Assembly (NCBI RefSeq): GCF_017874215.1
Contig: NZ_JAGGLB010000001.1
Span: 124,001-188,000 of the forward strand
Direction of reading: 5' to 3'
Origin: Paenibacillus eucommiae
Lineage (GTDB): Bacteria; Bacillota; Bacilli; Paenibacillales; NBRC-103111
Length of the DNA stretch: 64,000 nucleotides
Part shown: one piece after another, positions 18,800 through 28,005 of the stretch
Layout of the letters: every line of letters begins with the position of its first letter
Position numbering within the stretch: position 1 is the first letter of the stretch
Position numbers and translations under genes: made by a program
The notes under the pieces: generated by a model
Seen by the model: the letters and a program-made list of their open reading frames with translations, nothing else
What the model was told of the DNA's origin: nothing
Database searches by the model: none

Positions 18800-20377
18800 A
18801 TGACAAAAAAACTTATTGGAGCTCTGTTCACACTTGCACTTATCTTAGTTTTCGTATCCGGCCACAAAGAGGTCCATGCGGAAATTCTTAAGCTTAATTT
18901 AGATATTTTGCAAAAAGACGAACATCCTGCTGCTGCCACTGTGGATCTGGATTTACTCAAAGATCAGGACGAGGATTCTGTTCTTGAGCTGAATGTTGAT
19001 CTGCTGCCTGATAAGCAAGTGAAGGACGAAAGTGACGCTTCGCGTGACGAGGCTGTTGCCACTGTGGATCTGGATTTGTTCAAGGATCAGGAGCTGGACG
19101 ACTCTGTTCTTGAGCTTAATGTTGATTTGCTGCAGGACGAGCAAGTGAAGAGCGAAAGTGATGTTTCACATGGCGAGGCAGTTGCCACTGTCGACCTCGA
19201 TTTGCTCAAGGAGCAGGACGATTCTGTTCTTGAGCTCGATGTGAATTTGCTGCCGGACAAGCAAGTGAAGGGTGAAAGTGACGCTTCACGTAACGAGGCT
19301 GCTGCCACTGTGGATCTCGATCTGCTCAAGGGGCAGGACGAGGGTGCTGTTCTTGAGATCGATGTGAATTTGCTGCCGGGCAAGCAAGTGAAGGGTGAAA
19401 GTGATGCTTCGCATGATGAGGCTGTTGCCACTATCGATCTCAATCTGCTTAAAGATCAAAAGGATGCTTTTCTAGATTTGGATGTTGGTTTACTGCCGCA
19501 CAATAGAGTAAACAACGAAACCGACGCTACTCAGGATGAAATACTAGCTGTTAATATATGCGCTGAACCGCTTTTAGTCGGCTATATTGGTTTACTAGGT
19601 AATAAAGACGATTGTAGCATTTCATTCAATCTACCAAACAATGGACTTATGGACATCCGCCCTATTCTTGTTGATTTGGACATACCGTTGAATCAAAATG
19701 AACATTCACTTATTAACGCCAATATTTGCTTAGAACCTTTGCTAGATGTTCAACTTGGGGTGCTAGGCTTAAATAATGGTAATTGCAACTCCTTTGCTGC
19801 ATCTCCTGATAACGGAAATGGCCCTGATTCACCCGGTGATGGCGGTGGCTCTACTCCCCCAGGTTATGGGAACGGTTCTACACCGCCAACTGATGGTGTC
19901 GGCTCTACTCCTCCAGGTGGTGGCGATGGCTTTACTTCCCCAGATGATGGGGACGGTTCTACACTTCCAAGTGGTGGCGATGGCTCTACACCTCCAGCTA
20001 ATGGCGGCGGCTCTACTTCTCCAGGTGGTGGAGACGGTTCTGCATCTCCAGGTAGCGGTGGTGGTTCTACATCTCCTAATGGGGGCCAGGGTTCTACTTC
20101 TCCATCTGAAAGTGGCGTTGACGGTGCTGTGTCTCCAGATAAAGTAGCTTCTTCTTCACCAGGCAGCGAGTATGCCTCAGTAACACCTATTAGCAGTAGC
20201 AGTACCAGTAGTGTTGTCTCAGCTCCTACAAGTAAAAGTCCCAATGCTTCAGGAAACATGACGCTACAACAACTTCCAGTAACCGGTGGATTTTTTGATA
20301 GTTTATCATTATTGCTGATAGCAGCCTTTCTTATTCTTATCGGCAGTCTTATTAGACGTAAAGCTTCACAAGTCTAA
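18800..20377 (+). CDS. LPxTG-anchored surface protein with acidic repeats
   Basis: The protein has 525 aa from ATG 18800 (AAAAGGAG 9 bases upstream). A signal peptide ends near HAE. Residues about 45-240 hold five acidic repeats of about 41 aa (pattern TVDLDLLKDQ, SVLELNVDLLPDKQVK, DASRDEAVA); the DNA period is about 122 bp. A Cys-bearing pair (INICAEPLL, NANICLEPLL) follows, then about nine Gly/Ser/Pro repeats (GDGSTPP type) likely spanning the wall. The end is L492-P-V-T-G, a hydrophobic stretch and IRRKASQV, a classical sortase signal. The class D sortase 430 bp downstream is the obvious processing enzyme. Confidence 0.85.
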   Translation: MTKKLIGALFTLALILVFVSGHKEVHAEILKLNLDILQKDEHPAAATVDLDLLKDQDEDSVLELNVDLLPDKQVKDESDASRDEAVATVDLDLFKDQELDDSVLELNVDLLQDEQVKSESDVSHGEAVATVDLDLLKEQDDSVLELDVNLLPDKQVKGESDASRNEAAATVDLDLLKGQDEGAVLEIDVNLLPGKQVKGESDASHDEAVATIDLNLLKDQKDAFLDLDVGLLPHNRVNNETDATQDEILAVNICAEPLLVGYIGLLGNKDDCSISFNLPNNGLMDIRPILVDLDIPLNQNEHSLINANICLEPLLDVQLGVLGLNNGNCNSFAASPDNGNGPDSPGDGGGSTPPGYGNGSTPPTDGVGSTPPGGGDGFTSPDDGDGSTLPSGGDGSTPPANGGGSTSPGGGDGSASPGSGGGSTSPNGGQGSTSPSESGVDGAVSPDKVASSSPGSEYASVTPISSSSTSSVVSAPTSKSPNASGNMTLQQLPVTGGFFDSLSLLLIAAFLILIGSLIRRKASQV

Positions 20378-20379
20378 AA

Positions 20380-20405
20380 GAAAGGGAGATTTCTCCCTTT
20401 CTTTT
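20380..20405 (+). terminator. Rho-independent terminator of LPxTG gene
   Basis: GAAAGGGAGA and TCTCCCTTTC form a perfect 10-bp stem with a TT loop, followed by TTTT, starting 3 bp after the stop codon. The sortase therefore probably has its own promoter. Confidence 0.88.
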
Positions 20406-20524
20406 ACGTTCAAAGTCAAAATCAGGGCTTGGCGAATTGGAGTGAATGCACAGAAGAATATAGCCAGAGCCCGATGAATGATGAAGTTTGCTGAGACAGG
20501 TCTTTACTAGTTGGAGCGAAGCCG

Positions 20525-20709
20525 TTGTGGACATGAGTTCCGCTATTTCCCCAAAATGAGGCTGTTTCTAATACATACGGACATGAGGGCCCTTATTTAC
20601 CCTAAATAGGGATAAATCAGGAGAAAAATAGCCTAATAAAGGCTTCTGTGTCCGTAAGCATTTCAAATCATGCGATTTGGTCACAAATAGCGTCAGTGAG
20701 GTCCGTTAG
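20525..20709. repeat. GGACATGAG repeat quartet, locus A
   Basis: Two forward copies of a roughly 24-bp motif (core GGACATGAG..CCGCTATTT) at 20525 and 20575 face two inverted copies ending GTCCGTAAG / GTCCGTTAG at 20627-20659 and 20683-20709. The same 2+2 layout recurs at 59134-59319. The region between the LPxTG gene and the sortase contains nothing else recognised. Confidence 0.7.
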
Positions 20710-20804
20710 CAATTCGGTGAGCGAGCTTTTCCAAGTTAAATGTGCCCGTTACCAACTCCGACTCCGACTCTTTATTCTATATCATGCTTATAGGGGGACT
20801 TAAA

Positions 20805-21431
20805 TTGAAGAACATGGGTAACATCTTTATTTGCATAGGAATTTTAATAATTGCTTATTTGGGGTATGGAAACTATGTAAACCAGCGAGCAACCGATCGA
20901 CTTTTGCGTAGTTTTGAGGAACTGCCGTTCGAAAAGCTAAATGTTCAAAGCCAAACTGAACCTATCACCTCTAATGAAATGGATGCATATGACAACACAA
21001 ACAAAATCATTTCCACATCAAATGAGGATAAGCTCATAGGGATTCTTGAAATACCATCGATCCAACTCACAGTTCCTATCATCGAAGGGGTCGGCGAAAA
21101 AGAATTAAAGCATGCAGTAGGACACCTCCCCGAAAGTGGTGAAATAGAGAAGGAAGATAATAATTTTGCTATTGCTGGCCATCGCTCCTGGACCTTTGGG
21201 CAATATTTCAACCGTCTGGACGAGCTTTCAGTCAACGATGAATTCACCGTAACTACCAAATCACACACATTTACATATCGTGTAATCACAAAAAGAATTG
21301 TCAAACCAACAGATATGTCCGTTTTAAAACCTATATCAGGAAAAACACTCCTGACCTTGATTACCTGTCATCCTCTCCGTTCAAATAAACAGCGCCTGAT
21401 TGTTACCTCAGAACGGGTTATAACCAGTTAA
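20805..21431 (+). CDS. Class D sortase
   Basis: The protein has 208 aa from TTG 20805, chosen because GGGGG lies 7 bases upstream; an ATG further upstream has no ribosome site. An N-terminal membrane anchor (GNIFICIGILIIAYLGYG) precedes the sortase domain. The catalytic residues are His126 (IAGHRSW), Cys188 (LTLITCHP) and Arg197 (NKQRLIV). Class D sortases cleave LPxTG-like signals and attach surface proteins to peptidoglycan. The only LPxTG substrate in the window is the adjacent protein, so this is probably a dedicated pair. Confidence 0.9.
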   Translation: MKNMGNIFICIGILIIAYLGYGNYVNQRATDRLLRSFEELPFEKLNVQSQTEPITSNEMDAYDNTNKIISTSNEDKLIGILEIPSIQLTVPIIEGVGEKELKHAVGHLPESGEIEKEDNNFAIAGHRSWTFGQYFNRLDELSVNDEFTVTTKSHTFTYRVITKRIVKPTDMSVLKPISGKTLLTLITCHPLRSNKQRLIVTSERVITS

Positions 21432-21453
21432 ATCTAAGGTCACAAAAGGAAAT

Positions 21454-21485
21454 AACCTCTACACCTTGGTATAGAGGCTTTGCAT
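21454..21485 (+). terminator. Possible terminator of sortase gene
   Basis: CCTCTA and TAGAGG form a 6-bp stem about 25 bp past the sortase stop, followed by CTTTGC. The T tract is short. Confidence 0.5.
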
Positions 21486-21539
21486 TCAATTATATATGTT
21501 ACTCCTACGCTCCAACATCGTAGTCCTATATCCTCTCAT

Positions 21540-21628
21540 GTTTCACTTTTTTCATTGCTTTCATTGCTTCACTTTATTCACTTGCTTCGCTAGCTTTACT
21601 TGCTATTCACTAGCTTTGCTTGCTTCAC
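21540..21628. repeat. Purine-biased degenerate tandem repeat after first M81 gene
   Basis: Read on the minus strand, degenerate units of the type AAGCAAGTGAA / AAAGCTAGTGAATA start at the stop codon of the M81 gene and run about 85 bp. No coding role is seen. Confidence 0.5.
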
Positions 21629-23082
21629 TCGAAATCATCAAGCGGGTATATGGGCCGTTGAATATGTTCGTACGGGAGCTCATGCAAGTTAAAGCCACAG
21701 CATCCCGGAGTGTCCACTTGAATGATCGCTTTAGCTAAGGGACCAAATGCAGTCTGCCATGCAACTGCAGATTTCACGACAATCAGCTTAAAATCATTTG
21801 GCTGTAAGCCTACAGAAGTAATGTGGCCAACGTCCCAAGGTCCCACTCTTTTTCCCGTTAAAACCACGGTGACAGTATCTGTTTCAATGACCGCTGAAGG
21901 TCCCATATCCGCCGAATGGCCTGTCATGTACGGACCTATGTGGCGATACTTGCCATCGAATAAAACACGTACTTCCCCGCTTATCCAAACAGGAGGCCCG
22001 TGGAAAGTATCCGTTTTACCCCCAATAAGACCTTGAAACAAAGCTCCTACTCCTAACCTACAAGCTTCTGTCACTGCTTCCTTATCATGGATGACGATCA
22101 GGCTTTTGGCCGGTGCGTCCACTAAATGCTTTAACAAAAAAGTAGCATCACCAGGGCTGCCTCCACCCACGTTATCCGAGCCTTCAATTAAAATGACCGG
22201 AGCCACAGCAGATTGAACGCCTAAAGCAACGCTCTCTTCAGCAGTAAACCCTGTCACCTCAAATTCGCCGCGCCTGTCCCAAACCAATTGACACAGCTGC
22301 TCCGCATAACTTTCAGCCAAAGAAAGATCATTCTCCGTAGTGACCACAAATGACATCCCTGCATCCACTACATCACTAAACGGAAATCCCCCTGCCACTG
22401 TCACATTAAGCACCCTCACATCCTTCTCTATTTCAAATGCCGCTTCTATGATTTCTTTCATAAATCCCTTATCGGTAACCATTGCCTGTGGAGCAACAAG
22501 GATGCGGGCATGCCTATAAGAGCGGGTCGGCCGAATTTCCGAATGCATACATCGATATAGTAGATAAATAGCTTCAATCGCCCTCTCGTAGGAATCCACA
22601 TGGGGATATGTATCCTGGCCAACTAGAATATCAGCGAGCTGCACCATCTGCGGACTTATATTGGCGTGTAAATCCAAAGTAATGGCAACAGGAAGATTGG
22701 ATCCGGCTTTCTCCCTGATACGTCTTAATAATTGACCTTCTACATCATCGAAATTTTCCGATACGATAGCACCATGCAGCATAACCACAAGTCCATCTAT
22801 AGGATCCGGAATGGAATCTACCAAATGTTCGATTATTGAATCCATACTATCCCTTGTCACCATTCCACTTGGAGTAGCCGCAGCATACAAGCCGACTGCT
22901 ATTTCCACATCCAGCTTCGCAGCAGCAGAGAGAACGCCCCCCATAAACGTCCGGGTATGTTCATAACGTTTAATAAACGGAGCATTCCCCACAATCCATT
23001 CATCCTGGAAATGGCAAAGCTCCGTTCTCCCAGGAGCAAACGTATTTGTTTCGTGAACTAAACCAATAATTCCTATTCTCAT
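21625..23082 (-). CDS. M81 family metallopeptidase (MlrC-like), copy 1
   Basis: The protein has 485 aa from ATG 23082 (MRIGIIGLVHETNTFAPG); AGGAGG lies 8 bases upstream. The M81 hallmarks are the N-terminal HETNTF, LDLHANIS, QDTYPHVD and the C-terminal QRPIYPLD. The His and Asp of those motifs are the likely metal ligands (inference). M81 includes microcystinase C, a metal-dependent amidase/peptidase. It lies downstream of the LacI gene at 23299 but behind that gene's terminator. A full-length paralogue is at 26465 and a deleted one at 61157. Confidence 0.9.
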   Translation of the reverse strand: MRIGIIGLVHETNTFAPGRTELCHFQDEWIVGNAPFIKRYEHTRTFMGGVLSAAAKLDVEIAVGLYAAATPSGMVTRDSMDSIIEHLVDSIPDPIDGLVVMLHGAIVSENFDDVEGQLLRRIREKAGSNLPVAITLDLHANISPQMVQLADILVGQDTYPHVDSYERAIEAIYLLYRCMHSEIRPTRSYRHARILVAPQAMVTDKGFMKEIIEAAFEIEKDVRVLNVTVAGGFPFSDVVDAGMSFVVTTENDLSLAESYAEQLCQLVWDRRGEFEVTGFTAEESVALGVQSAVAPVILIEGSDNVGGGSPGDATFLLKHLVDAPAKSLIVIHDKEAVTEACRLGVGALFQGLIGGKTDTFHGPPVWISGEVRVLFDGKYRHIGPYMTGHSADMGPSAVIETDTVTVVLTGKRVGPWDVGHITSVGLQPNDFKLIVVKSAVAWQTAFGPLAKAIIQVDTPGCCGFNLHELPYEHIQRPIYPLDDFE

Positions 23083-23211
23083 CGGTTTCCCTCCTATGGT
23101 CATTTCCTAACTATATTAAACTTTCTATAATGTTAACACAAAAGCAATCCGGGCTCTTTAACCCTTTTTACTTACGTATTGTTCATTTTTTTCGATTCTG
23201 CCTATGATAGC

Positions 23212-23237
23212 AAAAAAGAGTCTCATTCCGATGAGAG
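23212..23237 (-). terminator. Terminator of LacI-1 gene
   Basis: On the minus strand TCTCAT and ATGAGA form a 6-bp stem with a CGGA loop, followed by CTCTTTTTT. It lies about 60 bp past the LacI stop codon. Confidence 0.65.
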
Positions 23238-23298
23238 TACTTATGTACTTCCGTCGAAATTGACTCCTAGATGATCCACTTGGCTTCCGGTTCTCCAT

Positions 23299-24285
23299 TT
23301 AACTATGGTTCGCAATTGCACAAGTCCCTCCCTGAAAGAGACTTATATCAGAAAGATATTTAACTTCTTTTGGGTATTCAGGATCATTAATTATAGAGAT
23401 TAATTGTCCAATTAACTTCTTTAATTCTATCCATTCGAGATGAACAGACGATAGCGGAGGAATGCTTGCATGATTTAGCACTGTAAGTCCATAGCCGATC
23501 AGGCTTTTTTCAGCGGGAATAGAAACCCCAAGTTCCTTGAGCCGCTGTAAGGCTCCGAACTGAATAAGCGTATTGGAACATACAAGCCCTGTATACTCAA
23601 TGTTCAGATAATGGGCCCGCCCACACATCTCATAGCCATCTTCCTCGTTGCTGGCCTGAACTCGCTCTATTTGAAACGGAATATCGTTTTCTTCCAACGC
23701 CTTGCGGTAGCCTTCCAGTACAAATCGCTGCACATCATTATCCAGATTGCCGCAGAAAAAAGCGATTTTGCGGTGCCCCAAACTGATCAAATGACGGGTT
23801 GCCTCGTAGCCAGCCTTCCAGTGATCAGGCATAACGATATGCAAGTTCTCACGGGCATTTCCACCATACAAAATATACGGAATATCCGAATTGACAATCA
23901 CTTTCGTAATGGCCTCATCGATATCCCCTGTGACAATCACACCTTTTAACTCCTTCGAGTTCAGAAACTGTTCCAGATTCATCTCAACCATAGTCGACGA
24001 ATTAATGTTCATATACATAAAGTTATATTGAACTTCCCTAACCGCCTTTTCTATAACGGATAAAAGGTAAGAATAGATGGGATCGTCAGATTCACGATTA
24101 TAGAGGATGAAGCAAATTTGAGGCGTTGCATTTAAATCCTTATAGCCAAGCTGCTTGGCAGCTTTCAAGATTTTAATTCTTGTCTCTTCCGCAATCTTGC
24201 TTCCCGGGGGATTATTCAGCGCCAAGGAAACGGTTGCTTGTGATATTCCCAAGTATGCAGCAATATCTTTCTTTCTTACAGTCAT
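23299..24285 (-). CDS. LacI family regulator 1, hinge helix apparently missing
   Basis: The protein has 328 aa. The N-terminal LacI helix-turn-helix is KKDIAAYLGISQATVSLALN, with Gln at the first position of the recognition helix. After LGYKD the sequence goes straight to NATPQICFILYN, the first strand of the periplasmic-binding-like domain. The usual ARxL hinge helix of about 10 residues is absent. The ligand domain has VIVTGDIDEAI and HIVMPDHWKAGYEATRHL. The helix-turn-helix is almost identical to LacI-2 (44643). It has its own promoter and terminator. Probable targets are its own promoter and the cassette A transporter. Confidence 0.9.
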   Translation of the reverse strand: MTVRKKDIAAYLGISQATVSLALNNPPGSKIAEETRIKILKAAKQLGYKDLNATPQICFILYNRESDDPIYSYLLSVIEKAVREVQYNFMYMNINSSTMVEMNLEQFLNSKELKGVIVTGDIDEAITKVIVNSDIPYILYGGNARENLHIVMPDHWKAGYEATRHLISLGHRKIAFFCGNLDNDVQRFVLEGYRKALEENDIPFQIERVQASNEEDGYEMCGRAHYLNIEYTGLVCSNTLIQFGALQRLKELGVSIPAEKSLIGYGLTVLNHASIPPLSSVHLEWIELKKLIGQLISIINDPEYPKEVKYLSDISLFQGGTCAIANHS

Positions 24286-24314
24286 TGGAATTCCCCTTCA
24301 ATATTATTACCCTC

Positions 24315-24364
24315 AGCATACATAAAATTAATTAGTTCGTCAAACTGAATTTAAATTTATTTAA
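24315..24364 (-). promoter_or_regulatory. LacI-1 promoter with upstream palindromic operator
   Basis: On the minus strand TTGACG (24343-24338), a 17-bp spacer and TATGCT (24320-24315) form a sigma-A promoter. Seven bp upstream of the -35 lies TTAAATTTATTTAA (24351-24364), one base from the perfect palindrome TTAAATTAATTTAA at the LacI-2 and cassette A transporter promoters. Confidence 0.7.
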
Positions 24365-24389
24365 TTTTTATCTTCCCTATTTAAAATCA

Positions 24390-24434
24390 ACAAAAGCCAA
24401 CCCTACCCCTTCAACTGAAAGGATAGGGCTGGCA
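24390..24434 (-). terminator. Terminator ending cassette A operon
   Basis: On the minus strand a 13-bp stem (GCCAGCCCTATCC with GGGTAGGGTTGGC, two G-T pairs) is followed by TTTTGTTGATTTT. It lies 26 bp past the SDR stop and marks the end of a same-strand gene run that starts near 44.4 kb. Confidence 0.8.
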
Positions 24435-24459
24435 TTTCTAACACCAACTAACCCGCAGA

Positions 24460-25215
24460 CTATATCATTAAATCTCCGCCATTAATATCTATCGATGCGC
24501 CCGTTATATAAGAGGAATCATCGCTTGCCAAAAATAATACCAAATCGGCAACCTCGCGGGTAGTGCCCAGTCTTTGGATCGGAAAGCTGCTTTCATAAGC
24601 TGCGATTTGCTCCGGCGGACACGTTTTTCTGACCATTTCCGTATCAATTAATCCCGGGCATACCGCATTAACCCGAATGTTGTGGGACGCCAGTTCTTTC
24701 GCCAAATGACGGGTCAAACCGAGAACGGCCGCTTTTGAAGTCGTGTAATGCGCGCCTCCGAGTGTGCTGACACTTCTTCCTGCCGAGGAAGACATATTGA
24801 TGATTTTGCCGCCCTTATTGGCTATCATTAACGGCACAACAGCCTTCGTGCTCAGGTACACGCTTTTCAAATTGACCTCCATCACCAGGTCCCACTCCTC
24901 ATCTTCCACATCTACAAAAGGAGTTGAACGCAGCAAGCCGGCATTATTCACTAAAATATCAATCGTGGAATAAGCCTCCGTCGCTTGATCAATCATCGAG
25001 GCTACTTCCTCACGTTTGCTGACATCGGCTTTCACCCAGATGGCCTCTCCTCCATCTCTCCTGATGTCTTCCGCGGCTGCTTGCAGCGCCTCGCCGCTCA
25101 GATCATTCATTACAACTTTCGCACCCTGCCGGGCCAAAAGCCTGGCGATGTCCTTGCCCATTCCCTGGGCAGCCCCCGTGATCAAGGCAACTTTACCTTG
25201 CAGTTTTTGTTCCAT
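24460..25215 (-). CDS. Short-chain dehydrogenase/reductase (SDR), last gene of catabolic set
   Basis: The protein has 251 aa from ATG 25215 ([14 protein letters not shown]), with GGGGGA about 8 bases upstream; an ATG at 25224 touches that ribosome site. Classical SDR motifs are TGAAQGMG (NAD(P) binding), NNAG, the catalytic Ser in SSSAGRS, and YTTSK. The start lies inside the end of the Kbl-type gene, so the two are translationally coupled. Where other bacteria pair kbl with threonine dehydrogenase, this SDR may oxidise a beta-hydroxy amino acid for the Kbl enzyme (inference). Confidence 0.9.
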   Translation of the reverse strand: MEQKLQGKVALITGAAQGMGKDIARLLARQGAKVVMNDLSGEALQAAAEDIRRDGGEAIWVKADVSKREEVASMIDQATEAYSTIDILVNNAGLLRSTPFVDVEDEEWDLVMEVNLKSVYLSTKAVVPLMIANKGGKIINMSSSAGRSVSTLGGAHYTTSKAAVLGLTRHLAKELASHNIRVNAVCPGLIDTEMVRKTCPPEQIAAYESSFPIQRLGTTREVADLVLFLASDDSSYITGASIDINGGDLMI

Positions 25216-26404
25216 AAAAAGCATCCCCCATTTCCATTTTCACCTCACGAAATGCCTGTATGGCCGCATCCAAATCCGCTATCGACAGTGCGGATGAGAT
25301 CTGGATGCGAATTCTGGCCGCTCCCTGGGGAACGACAGGATAGAAAAAGCCAATGACATAGACGCCCTTCTCCAGCAGCCGCTTCGCCATTTCCTGGGCA
25401 ACCGCGGCTTCCCCTACCATGATGGGCACGATCGGATGCACGCCATCCGGGATTGGGAACCCGGCTTGCACCATGCCCTCCCTGAAATATATCGTGTTGC
25501 TGTGCAGCTTGTCTCTGTAATCTGTAGATCCTGAAAGAAGCTCCAGTACCTTCAAGGACGTTGCCGCAATCGTCGGCGCCAGCGTATTCGAAAAAAGATA
25601 CGGCCTCGACCGCTGCCTTAACAGCGCAATGATTTCCTTCCTGCCGCTGGTATAGCCGCCGCTTGCCCCGCCTAATGCTTTTCCCAGCGTTCCCGTGATA
25701 ATGTCAACTCTTCCTGACACACCGCAGTATTCCGGAGTTCCGCGGCCGCGGCTTCCGATGAAGCCAACCGCATGGCTGTCATCCACCATCACCATCGCCT
25801 TGTAGGTATCTGCAAGATCGCAGATGTCTTTCAAGTTGGCCAGCGAACCTTCCATTGAAAACACGCCATCGGTCACTATCAGCCTGAACCGCGCATGCTG
25901 TGCCTCCTTCAGCTTCTGCTCTAAATCCTTCATATCATTGTTCTTGTAGCGGTAACGACTCGCCTTGCACAGCCGTATACCATCAATAATGCTTGCATGG
26001 TTAAGCTCATCACTGATCACAGCATCCGTCTCGGAAAGCAGCGTTTCAAAGAGGCCACCGTTGGCATCAAAGCAGGAGCTGTACAGCAGGGTGTCCTCGG
26101 TTTCCAGAAATTCAGACAAGGCATGCTCGAGCTGCGTGTGAATCTGCTGGGTACCACATATGAAACGGACGGACGAAAGTCCGTAGCCCCACTCTGCCAT
26201 ACTGGCCTTCGCCGCTGCGATGACCTCCGGATGATTCGAGAGTCCCAGGTAGTTGTTAGCACACATGTTGAGTACGCCCTCATGCCCCTCCACGTTAATC
26301 CGCACATCCTGGGGCCCTGTAATCACTCTTTCTTCCTTCCACAAACCCTGTTTCTTCATATTTTCAAGCTCGGACTGGTAATATTCCTTCTCTCTATCGA
26401 ACAT
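25193..26404 (-). CDS. kbl: 2-amino-3-ketobutyrate CoA ligase / alpha-oxoamine synthase family
   Basis: The protein has 403 aa from ATG 26404 ([13 protein letters not shown]). The alternative ATG at 26416 directly abuts AGGAG. The PLP-dependent alpha-oxoamine synthase pattern is complete: [12 protein letters not shown], the FICGTQ loop, DDSHAVGF, and the PLP lysine in [10 protein letters not shown]. Kbl cleaves 2-amino-3-ketobutyrate with CoA to glycine and acetyl-CoA. It lies between an M81 peptidase and an SDR and overlaps the SDR by 23 bp. Related synthases (BioF, HemA, SPT) share the fold, so the exact substrate is inferred. Confidence 0.88.
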   Translation of the reverse strand: MFDREKEYYQSELENMKKQGLWKEERVITGPQDVRINVEGHEGVLNMCANNYLGLSNHPEVIAAAKASMAEWGYGLSSVRFICGTQQIHTQLEHALSEFLETEDTLLYSSCFDANGGLFETLLSETDAVISDELNHASIIDGIRLCKASRYRYKNNDMKDLEQKLKEAQHARFRLIVTDGVFSMEGSLANLKDICDLADTYKAMVMVDDSHAVGFIGSRGRGTPEYCGVSGRVDIITGTLGKALGGASGGYTSGRKEIIALLRQRSRPYLFSNTLAPTIAATSLKVLELLSGSTDYRDKLHSNTIYFREGMVQAGFPIPDGVHPIVPIMVGEAAVAQEMAKRLLEKGVYVIGFFYPVVPQGAARIRIQISSALSIADLDAAIQAFREVKMEMGDAFYGTKTAR

Positions 26405-26419
26405 TGTTTCTTCCATCTC

Positions 26420-26473
26420 CTATTAAGGATATTAAGGTTATATAGGCTATTAAGGCTATTAAGGCTATATTGG
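26420..26473. repeat. Six 9-bp tandem repeats across M81-2 stop codon
   Basis: Read on the minus strand the consensus CCTTAATAG occurs six times (first unit CCAATATAG). The first unit encodes the last two residues and stop of the M81 protein; the last runs into the GGAG ahead of the kbl-type gene. Confidence 0.85.
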
Positions 26474-27922
26474 CTGACCTGCATACTGATATTCAAAATG
26501 AAGCAGATTTGCGCTGCTGCAGCCAGGTGTATCCACATGAATAACCTGTTTGGCAAAAGCACCAAAAGCAGCCTGCCAAGCCACTGCAGATTTCACAACG
26601 ATTACCTTGAAGTCCGTCGGCCACAGCCCGACGCAGCGCACATGGCCCAAATCAAATGGCGGCACCCGCTTCGTCGTCAGCATCAGTGTCAGATGACCGC
26701 ACTGGATAACTGCGGTTTTTCCCATGTCCACCTGCTGTCCGGTGCGATAAGCGCCTACGTTATGAAAAATCCCATCATATAAATGACGGACCTTCCCCTG
26801 AATCAGCACTGGTTTTCCATGAAGCTTATCAGTCTTTCCGCCCACATATCCGCTAAACTCCCCGCCAACACCAACCGCTTCGGCAGCCTGAACCGCTTCA
26901 GCGTCACAGATCACCATCAAAGTACTCTCCGGGATATCCACCAGGTGCTTGAGGATATGCGTAGCATCTGCCGGTCCGCCTCCACCTACGTTATCCGAGC
27001 CTTCAGCCAAAATAGCCGGACCTTCGGGTTGTGCCAAAGCCTGTTCAATCGCCGCTTGCGGGGAGCAATACGACACATTGAAGCTTTCCCTTTGTTCGAT
27101 GGCGAATGCCTTCAGCTCATTGGCATAGCGCTCCGCCAGTTCAGCATCCCCATCCGTTGTGACCACGAATGACATGCCAGCATCCTGCACATCGCTGTAA
27201 GGAAAGCCGCCGGCCACTGTAACATTTAGCACCTTGTCGTCCATCTCCATGTCAAATGCACGGTCCATCAGCGCCTTCATGCTGCCTTCTGCGGTCATCA
27301 TGCCTTGAGGAACGACCAGCATGCCGGTATGCGCGTGCGCTTGACGAGGAGCCATTTCCTCGCGAAGCAGGCGGATGGCCAGCTCTACGGCCTTTACGCC
27401 GCATTCATACATATCCACATGCGGATACGTATTATAGCCGATGATCACATCGGATAGCTGAACCATCTGCCTGGAAATATTGGCATGCAAGTCAAGCGTC
27501 AGAATCACGGGGAAATGCCCCTTATCTCCGAACCGTTCACGAACCCGGCGAAGACATTCGCCTTCAAAGTCACGGTAATTTTCCGCTACCATCGCCCCGT
27601 GCAGGAGCAGAACTAGCCCATCTGCAGTGGCATCGATCGAGTCGATCATGGCATCGAGCAGCACATCAGCAGTCAGAGCGGAAATAATGCCGCCGGGCGG
27701 GGCTTCCGTATACAATCCTGCTGCAAGGTCCGCGCCATGAGCTTTTGCGGAATCGATAACTCCGCCCATCGTCGTTGTGGTCCCTTCATAAAAATCGAAA
27801 ATAGGGTCGTTGCCGCTTAACCAATGCTCACGAAACGATTCTTCCAACGTCGGAGCAGGAACAAACGTATTGGTTTCATGAAAAATACCTGTGACAGCGA
27901 TTTTCAAGCCCTTTCCTTTCAT
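26465..27922 (-). CDS. M81 family metallopeptidase (MlrC-like), copy 2
   Basis: The protein has 485 aa, the same length as copy 1. Motifs are IFHETNTFVPAP, LDLHANIS, GYNTYPHVDMYE and ILAEGSDNVGGGGPADATH. GGAGGG lies 9 bases before the ATG. It is in an unbroken same-strand run between a RidA gene and the Kbl-type gene, which places it in a catabolic pathway rather than in protein turnover. Likely a metal-dependent amide hydrolase; substrate unknown. Stop codon and repeat array overlap at 26465-26473. Confidence 0.9.
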   Translation of the reverse strand: MKGKGLKIAVTGIFHETNTFVPAPTLEESFREHWLSGNDPIFDFYEGTTTTMGGVIDSAKAHGADLAAGLYTEAPPGGIISALTADVLLDAMIDSIDATADGLVLLLHGAMVAENYRDFEGECLRRVRERFGDKGHFPVILTLDLHANISRQMVQLSDVIIGYNTYPHVDMYECGVKAVELAIRLLREEMAPRQAHAHTGMLVVPQGMMTAEGSMKALMDRAFDMEMDDKVLNVTVAGGFPYSDVQDAGMSFVVTTDGDAELAERYANELKAFAIEQRESFNVSYCSPQAAIEQALAQPEGPAILAEGSDNVGGGGPADATHILKHLVDIPESTLMVICDAEAVQAAEAVGVGGEFSGYVGGKTDKLHGKPVLIQGKVRHLYDGIFHNVGAYRTGQQVDMGKTAVIQCGHLTLMLTTKRVPPFDLGHVRCVGLWPTDFKVIVVKSAVAWQAAFGAFAKQVIHVDTPGCSSANLLHFEYQYAGQPI

Positions 27923-28005
27923 CCTTTCGACCCTCCGTTCGTTATTTTGCCTGCTTAGACCTGTTCTTCGTTATTTCAGCGGCTCAGCGGCGCTTCGTTA
28001 CTTCG

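Noticed and set aside
25997..26782. 261-codon plus-strand ORF
   Set aside because: It is antisense to the Kbl-type and M81 genes, both well supported; no ribosome site or family match.
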